Of a DNA stretch of 33,681 nucleotides, positions 29,344 through 33,681 are shown one piece after another (the first letter of the stretch is position 1; each line of letters begins with the position of its first letter). This DNA comes from a virus. The translations under genes and the position numbers were made by a program. The stretch covers positions 1 through 33,681 of IMG/VR virus record IMGVR_UViG_3300024518_003244. The stretch is one strand, 5' to 3'. Below the pieces are notes generated by a model, which saw only the letters and a list, made by a program, of their open reading frames with translations, searched no databases and had not been told where the DNA came from.

Positions 29344-31625
29344 TAGGCTATGGTGCCTCGGATATCACCTGCGGTTGAATAAGTTACAGTATAACCATTC
29401 TCATTGATTGCATCACCTGCCGCGCCGCCAAGACCCTCATCGCCGCCATAATATCCATCAGAATCCGCACCAGCCTGACCAAGATCGCCACCATCTCCAC
29501 CGTAATAAGTGCCATCAGGGGCTGTTACCGAGTCTCCCGCATCGCCGGTTGTCACGGTTGCGTCAGACCCCCTAAGATACCCCGCGCCATTCCCTCCGCG
29601 CGCACGGTATGAAAGCCCGTCTATATCCGAAAAAAACCCTAGCGTTCCGCCGCCACCGCCACCACCGCCAATGATGCCAAAGTTGTCAATTGTTACATCA
29701 TTGTTAACATCAAGGGCAAGACCTCCGTCAGATCCGTTGAACGAACCCGCCCCAACGCCAGACCCTAGTCGGCCTCCATAGCCTACAATATAGCCCCTGT
29801 TTTCAATGGTAACCGTTGCCCCAGCTGGCCAGATTCCGGTGTCCATGCCAGCGGTTGTGTTGCTGGAACTGCCAACTTGCACGCCAGACTCAATGACTAT
29901 CTTACATACAGTGCTGGCATCAGGGGTCGGAAATAGGGAGTCATAAACAGTGCGAATATTTAAGTTTGTCTGATCTGCGCCGATTGTGATCAGGTCAAAT
30001 CCAATGTCGCCTGCGCCCTCATCGCTGTCAACTGCCGCATCATAATCAAATTCAATACCTTTGTAGTCATATCGCGCATCACCTTCTTTGGCGCTGATGA
30101 CCTGAAACGCCACCTCAGCTGGAACACCAGCAGGGTCTACCATATCCCTGTGACAAATCCCAATGGTGTCACCTGCCCACAGGTCGCCATCCTTAGGATC
30201 AAGCGAAAAGGTGACAGACCTTGGAGCAAAACCGAACCGCCGCCCTAGCCGCTCAGCCAGTAGCAGTGCCGCTGTCTTGTTGACGTTGGTGATCCATCGA
30301 CTGTAGATGGTTTTGACTCGATCACTCCCATATCTGGCAATGCCATCTGTGTTTACGCGAGCGTACACCTGCGCGTAGTTGTTTGTTTCGTCTAGCTTTT
30401 TAGTTGGATCAACCTGCCCAAAATACACAATGACAGTGGAGACCCTGAGCGATTCTTCATCTTTGACAGATAGCGAGTCAGCCAGTAAGTTGCTGTCCAT
30501 ATCAAGGCAGTTTGCGCCATCTTCTGGGGGCGGCTTGACGGCCAAAAATTGAACCTCTTGTGCGCGCTCATCCCAATAGAGAGAGTGCGGCGCTTGCTCA
30601 CCAAGCTCTTTGAGCAGAGTGGCAACACCAACTGGCTCAGTGATCAATGTGCTTAGCAGGCCGGTCAAATATGTATCAGCCTCAGCTGCCCATGATGCGG
30701 TTGGAATGAATGCCGAATCAATGCCAGCATAAGTGGTGAGCAGGTCAGCAACAATGTCATCAACCTGCTGGGCATCATACTCAAGGCACAGCTGCACTGT
30801 GTCATTTGCAGAGTGAGCCACTGCCGTTGTGTTGTACTGGCCGCGCACCACAGTGAGCACATCTGATGCTCTGGCTGTGACCTCCATCACCTCACCCTTG
30901 ACGCGTACATATCCAGTGCTTGGGTACTCAGACCCAATGCCGCTAGGGGTCAGGGTGATTGACGTTGCAACGGCTGTCAGAGAGCCTGAGATCAGACCAT
31001 TGGAGGCAGCAGGCGCTTTGGCCTTGATGCTGTCTGCCAGTTTGAGTGGATCTTTGCCAACAATGGAGCACTTGCCGCCGCTCACTGTCAGGCTGTCGAT
31101 TATGTAATATCTAGTGGTAAAGTTTGCCGCATCGAATACGCCATCAACCAGATAACCAGAAAGCACCTTGATTGACCGGCCTTGGTAGTATGGGTTGCGT
31201 GCTCTCCACTTTGTCCAGAATGTTCCCTGATCGCTGGCAATGTAGGTGCGGTCTGTCAGATATGGGTCAACACCAATATCAGCGCTGGGCTGGTCATTAA
31301 ATGTCAGGCTCACATTACTGCGAACCCCCAGACCACCTTGCAGGTCTATCGTAGCAGGGGCAATGCTGACTGATACCAGTGATGGGATCGCATCAAGCCC
31401 AGCTGGATGTGGGCTGGTGTTCTCGCAGAATCTGTAAGTCTTTGTTACCTGATCAAAATTGGGCACGTCATTGCAGGTCACAATGGTGTTGTAGCACTTC
31501 GCATCGCCGGTCTCAGTCGCCGTACAAGGTGAAGTGCCAGAGACTAGATCACAATAATCTTGCTCGATCTCGACAATGAAAAGGTGCTCTTTACTATATG
31601 CTTGTTTGAGTGTGTCAAATGTCAC
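29343..31625 (-). CDS. Tail hub/tip protein with glycine-rich C-terminal adhesin-like domain
   Basis: 760 aa, the largest tail gene after the primase in size. Residues 1-560 are a beta-rich tail-hub-like part: EHLFIVEIEQDYCDLVSGTS, GRSIKVLSGYLVDGVFDAAN, a central DGDLWAGDTIGICHRDMVDP and EVAFQVISAKEGDARYDYKG, as in central tail proteins that mature into the baseplate hub. Residues about 610-760 are Gly/Asp-rich with DNFGIIGGGGGGGG and YYGGDGGDLGQAGADSDGYY, like the polyglycine loops of T-even gp38 adhesins and some siphophage tips. The start is GTG (31625-31623), overlapping the upstream gene by 11 bp. The tip probably contacts the receptor. Confidence 0.82.
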   Translation of the reverse strand: MTFDTLKQAYSKEHLFIVEIEQDYCDLVSGTSPCTATETGDAKCYNTIVTCNDVPNFDQVTKTYRFCENTSPHPAGLDAIPSLVSVSIAPATIDLQGGLGVRSNVSLTFNDQPSADIGVDPYLTDRTYIASDQGTFWTKWRARNPYYQGRSIKVLSGYLVDGVFDAANFTTRYYIIDSLTVSGGKCSIVGKDPLKLADSIKAKAPAASNGLISGSLTAVATSITLTPSGIGSEYPSTGYVRVKGEVMEVTARASDVLTVVRGQYNTTAVAHSANDTVQLCLEYDAQQVDDIVADLLTTYAGIDSAFIPTASWAAEADTYLTGLLSTLITEPVGVATLLKELGEQAPHSLYWDERAQEVQFLAVKPPPEDGANCLDMDSNLLADSLSVKDEESLRVSTVIVYFGQVDPTKKLDETNNYAQVYARVNTDGIARYGSDRVKTIYSRWITNVNKTAALLLAERLGRRFGFAPRSVTFSLDPKDGDLWAGDTIGICHRDMVDPAGVPAEVAFQVISAKEGDARYDYKGIEFDYDAAVDSDEGAGDIGFDLITIGADQTNLNIRTVYDSLFPTPDASTVCKIVIESGVQVGSSSNTTAGMDTGIWPAGATVTIENRGYIVGYGGRLGSGVGAGSFNGSDGGLALDVNNDVTIDNFGIIGGGGGGGGTLGFFSDIDGLSYRARGGNGAGYLRGSDATVTTGDAGDSVTAPDGTYYGGDGGDLGQAGADSDGYYGGDEGLGGAAGDAINENGYTVTYSTAGDIRGTIA

Positions 31626-32355
31626 TGTGCGCCCTGATGTTAGCCGTTACAGTCATCAGGTCTGTGCCTCCTCCCTGATTGACCGCTGTGATGTCTTTCT
31701 CAGTGTGACAGAATGCAATCTCAGTTGCATAAATATCTGGCCGCCACTGCATAAAGAATGGTCTAGTCTGAGCTGCTAATATGAATGGTTCAAAGTCTGA
31801 GCGAACCCAATCCGCTGTGAGGTTGCGCCAGACAAATGGAGCCTGTGCGCCTTTGCGTATGATTTGCCGCCCAAGGAACTGCCCAGAGTCAGACATATTG
31901 CTCTGGTATTCTGTGGCCTTGTTCAGCAGCAATGGAGAATGGCCGCCATAGATAGGGCGCTCCATCTCAAGCAAGTTGCCAGCATAGATCACGCCGACCT
32001 CACAAGCACCGCCCACTGTGATCTTGACATCAAATATGCTCAAGTCAGCAAGATCAATGATGATGGGCCGGTTGTCCGTTGGTGTGGCTGAGTATCTTGT
32101 TGTCAGAGCGCCGCCTGATGTTGCTGATGTCTCAACAGTCACCGCAATGCCTGAGAGCGTATGCGCAGCAATGCCGATATAGTCACAGACCTGAGCAGAT
32201 GCCATCGACACAGTGGCATTGTCAGCGCCAACAGGTCGCCACCGCTGCCATGTGTCAGGGGTTAAAAGCTCAGGGTCATCCGAGCTGCTCAGTAAATTCT
32301 GGTAGCCAATGTTCGCGGCACCAACAACTGTGATTGTGGCTGGCGTTAATGGCAT
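31615..32355 (-). CDS. Distal tail / tail-tip protein
   Basis: 246 aa, beta-rich. Residues about 20-120 resemble a jelly-roll (WQRWRPVGADNATVSMASAQ, CDYIGIAAHTLSGIAVTVET, IFDVKITVGGACEVGVIYAG). The second part has NLLEMERPIYGGHSPLLLN, FVWRNLTADWVRSDFEPFIL and QWRPDIYATEIAFCHTEKDI, a pattern seen in siphophage tail-tip proteins. It lies between the 281-aa protein and the hub gene. A distal tail-like role is inferred. Confidence 0.7.
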   Translation of the reverse strand: MPLTPATITVVGAANIGYQNLLSSSDDPELLTPDTWQRWRPVGADNATVSMASAQVCDYIGIAAHTLSGIAVTVETSATSGGALTTRYSATPTDNRPIIIDLADLSIFDVKITVGGACEVGVIYAGNLLEMERPIYGGHSPLLLNKATEYQSNMSDSGQFLGRQIIRKGAQAPFVWRNLTADWVRSDFEPFILAAQTRPFFMQWRPDIYATEIAFCHTEKDITAVNQGGGTDLMTVTANIRAHSDI

Positions 32356-32358
32356 TTA

Positions 32359-33204
32359 TCAGGCCAGCTTTGCTGTTAGTTCTGCCAGCCTTGCTTTGTC
32401 CTCATCGCTGACCTTCTTGCCCTTAACCATGCGGGGCACTTTGAGAATCTTTGGCTCTTTGATCGGGTGGATCTTGTGGGTGGTGTTGCACTTGTCACAG
32501 ATACCATCGCCGTTCTCGTCTACGCAAGGGAATTCATCAAACAGCGGAACCTCAACAGTTTTGGGTGTTGGGGTTTTTGTCACAACTGCCTTGCCGTCGA
32601 TAACCTCAACAGACTCAACAAGCTCGACCACCTCTGTGGTTTCAGTTGCTTGATAATCCGGCTCATCTTCTAGGCTTTTCAGCTTGACGATTTCTTTATA
32701 GATACCGGCCTCATGCGCATAGATAGCTTTCGCAAAGCCCTGTGCATCTGGTGGTAATTGGGTTAGATCAGTGTCTTTGATCTCGCCGGTTTCTTCACAT
32801 TTAAAACAAGGCGAAACCAGTGCATCAGGTATGGCTTTGTGCCGGTTTTTAATTCCAACCATGCCGAAGCGCGGCTCTTCTGTGATGCCATCTTGTCCAA
32901 CTTTCCCGCTAGGGTCAGCGGCAAATACAGCCTGCGTTGCTGTAGGGTAAAAATGCAATTGGGCAATATCTGAATCAACTGGAATCAGTGCCGCCTCTTT
33001 AGCTGCTGCCCCTACTAGCGCAAGCTCTGCTGTGGATAGATTAGGCAGGCAAGACAAGTCTGCATCAGCCTCACAAGTGCATCTGTGATATGTGCCATCA
33101 TCTTTTAGATAGCGTAGCTGCATAGTTGGTTTTGACTCAACTGGCCTGCCGTCAATATCTTCTGATGTGGTTGCGGTTACTGCTTCGATTTTGTTTAGTT
33201 TCAT
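32359..33204 (-). CDS. Tail-region protein with a Cys-framed calcium-loop-like motif
   Basis: 281 aa. The N-terminal part is mixed alpha/beta (MQLRYLKDDGTYHRCTCEAD) with CFKCEETGEI near the middle; the end carries CVDENGDGICDKC (about 227-239), a D-x-N-x-D-G-x-x-D loop framed by Cys, similar to calcium loops in dockerin or thrombospondin-type repeats. A basic tail follows (PRMVKGKKVSDEDKARLAEL). It lies between the tail fibre and the 246-aa tip protein. Family not recognised; a fibre chaperone or attachment protein is possible. Confidence 0.68.
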   Translation of the reverse strand: MKLNKIEAVTATTSEDIDGRPVESKPTMQLRYLKDDGTYHRCTCEADADLSCLPNLSTAELALVGAAAKEAALIPVDSDIAQLHFYPTATQAVFAADPSGKVGQDGITEEPRFGMVGIKNRHKAIPDALVSPCFKCEETGEIKDTDLTQLPPDAQGFAKAIYAHEAGIYKEIVKLKSLEDEPDYQATETTEVVELVESVEVIDGKAVVTKTPTPKTVEVPLFDEFPCVDENGDGICDKCNTTHKIHPIKEPKILKVPRMVKGKKVSDEDKARLAELTAKLA

Positions 33205-33206
33205 AC

Positions 33207-33681
33207 TTATGTCGCCTGATAAGTTGTCTGGAACTTTATATAGGCTGACGCATTATTTAGATCGTCATGGCCTAAAGCGTCCCATGTTCCAGCTGATACG
33301 CTCTCATAAAAAACCACGTTTGATACCCCAATATAGGAACACATGCTGCCAGTTTTTCCAAAATACCTACCCATAAACGCCCCCGGCGCGTCTGACGTTG
33401 CGTTAAACGGCAAGCCTGTAAACGATATTCCTGCGGCTGTGGTTTGATCTGAAAAAGCAGAAAATGAGGATTGAAGTGTGACGGTACGGCCAATTTTTGT
33501 ATAAACCGCCATCGACACTGTAACCGTGCCGTATCCGATTACTGGTGTCCAAGTCCCCTCTTCATAATCATCCAGCAAATTAGCCGCTGCTGTGCCGCCT
33601 AGATATACGCCGCCGGAGAGGTAAATATCTTTTATTCGCTTGTCGGTTTTGCCTATGTCTAAATAGTCATATGCGTTGGGG
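33207..33681 (-). CDS. Tail fibre C-terminal receptor-binding tip (5' end cut by window edge)
   Basis: 157 codons in frame from the right edge to the stop at 33209-33207. The frame enters with NAYDYLDIGKTDKRIKDIYL, the linker also found at 86-187, then ANLLDDYEEGTWTP, a very common introduction to phage fibre tip domains, then VYTKIGRTVTLQSSFSAF and a beta-rich end (FMGRYFGKTGSMCSYIGVSN). An internal ATG at 33578-33576 is not needed as a start. It is most simply the 3' end of the fibre gene that begins at 942. Confidence 0.85.
   Translation of the reverse strand, partial: PNAYDYLDIGKTDKRIKDIYLSGGVYLGGTAAANLLDDYEEGTWTPVIGYGTVTVSMAVYTKIGRTVTLQSSFSAFSDQTTAAGISFTGLPFNATSDAPGAFMGRYFGKTGSMCSYIGVSNVVFYESVSAGTWDALGHDDLNNASAYIKFQTTYQAT
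33580..33681. repeat. Right copy of the 102-bp end repeat
   Basis: Matches 86-187 with one mismatch (33671 versus 177), same orientation and same reading frame. It marks the likely circular junction; see the left copy. Confidence 0.85.

Noticed and set aside
1-33681. Simple circle by joining position 33681 to position 1
   Set aside because: Direct joining puts the fibre frame out by one base and duplicates the linker; merging the 102-bp overlap keeps the frame, so the overlap model is preferred.

Overview
The window reads as an essentially complete genome of a small tailed phage with siphovirus-type modules, most likely infecting a Gram-negative bacterium. The host inference rests on Shine-Dalgarno sites, TTGACA-type promoters, a lysis region with a small lipoprotein, and an SSB with a proteobacterial-type tip; the host genus cannot be read from the sequence. 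No integrase, partition gene, excisionase, CI-type repressor with a protease domain, tRNA gene or CRISPR array was found, so nothing here supports integrative lysogeny.

Layout. The late genes lie on the minus strand. They run from a control region near 14.8 kb down to position 1: late leader genes, terminase small and large subunits, portal, a 42-aa gene, MuF-type head protein, prohead protease, HK97-type capsid, head-tail connectors, tail terminator, tail tube, G/GT tail chaperones (with a readable -1 frameshift site), tape measure, an unusual 14-residue-repeat protein, and a tail fibre cut by the left edge. The right end continues the same operon on the same strand: C-terminal part of a tail fibre, two tail-tip proteins, a tail hub with a glycine-rich tip, a PAS-like protein, and a lysis cassette ending at 27721. 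The two ends share 102 bp (one mismatch) in the same reading frame of the fibre gene. The natural reading is a circular or circularly permuted map of about 33.5 kb whose assembly broke inside a variable fibre tip.

The early genes diverge from an operator-like region at 21164-21247. Leftward (minus) lie a Cys-rich protein, a Cro-like helix-turn-helix protein, a small membrane protein, an SF2 helicase with a zinc ribbon, a VRR-NUC nuclease, a primase-polymerase/VapE-type ATPase, a DUF4406-like protein and an orphan DNA methyltransferase. Rightward (plus) lie a RecE-like exonuclease, an unassigned recombination-neighbour protein, an SSB, an HNH endonuclease, and a train of about 14 small, mostly unknown genes, some overlapping. 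No DNA polymerase of family A or B is seen, so replication is probably started by the primase-polymerase protein and elongated by the host.

The most striking non-coding element is at 14.77-15.22 kb: nine copies of a 10-bp box (AGTGTAACCT) in both orientations, a second inverted/direct repeat family, an AT-rich tract, two minus-strand promoters and a Fur-box-like site. It separates the replication genes from the late operon and is the best candidate for a replication origin and/or late-gene switch.
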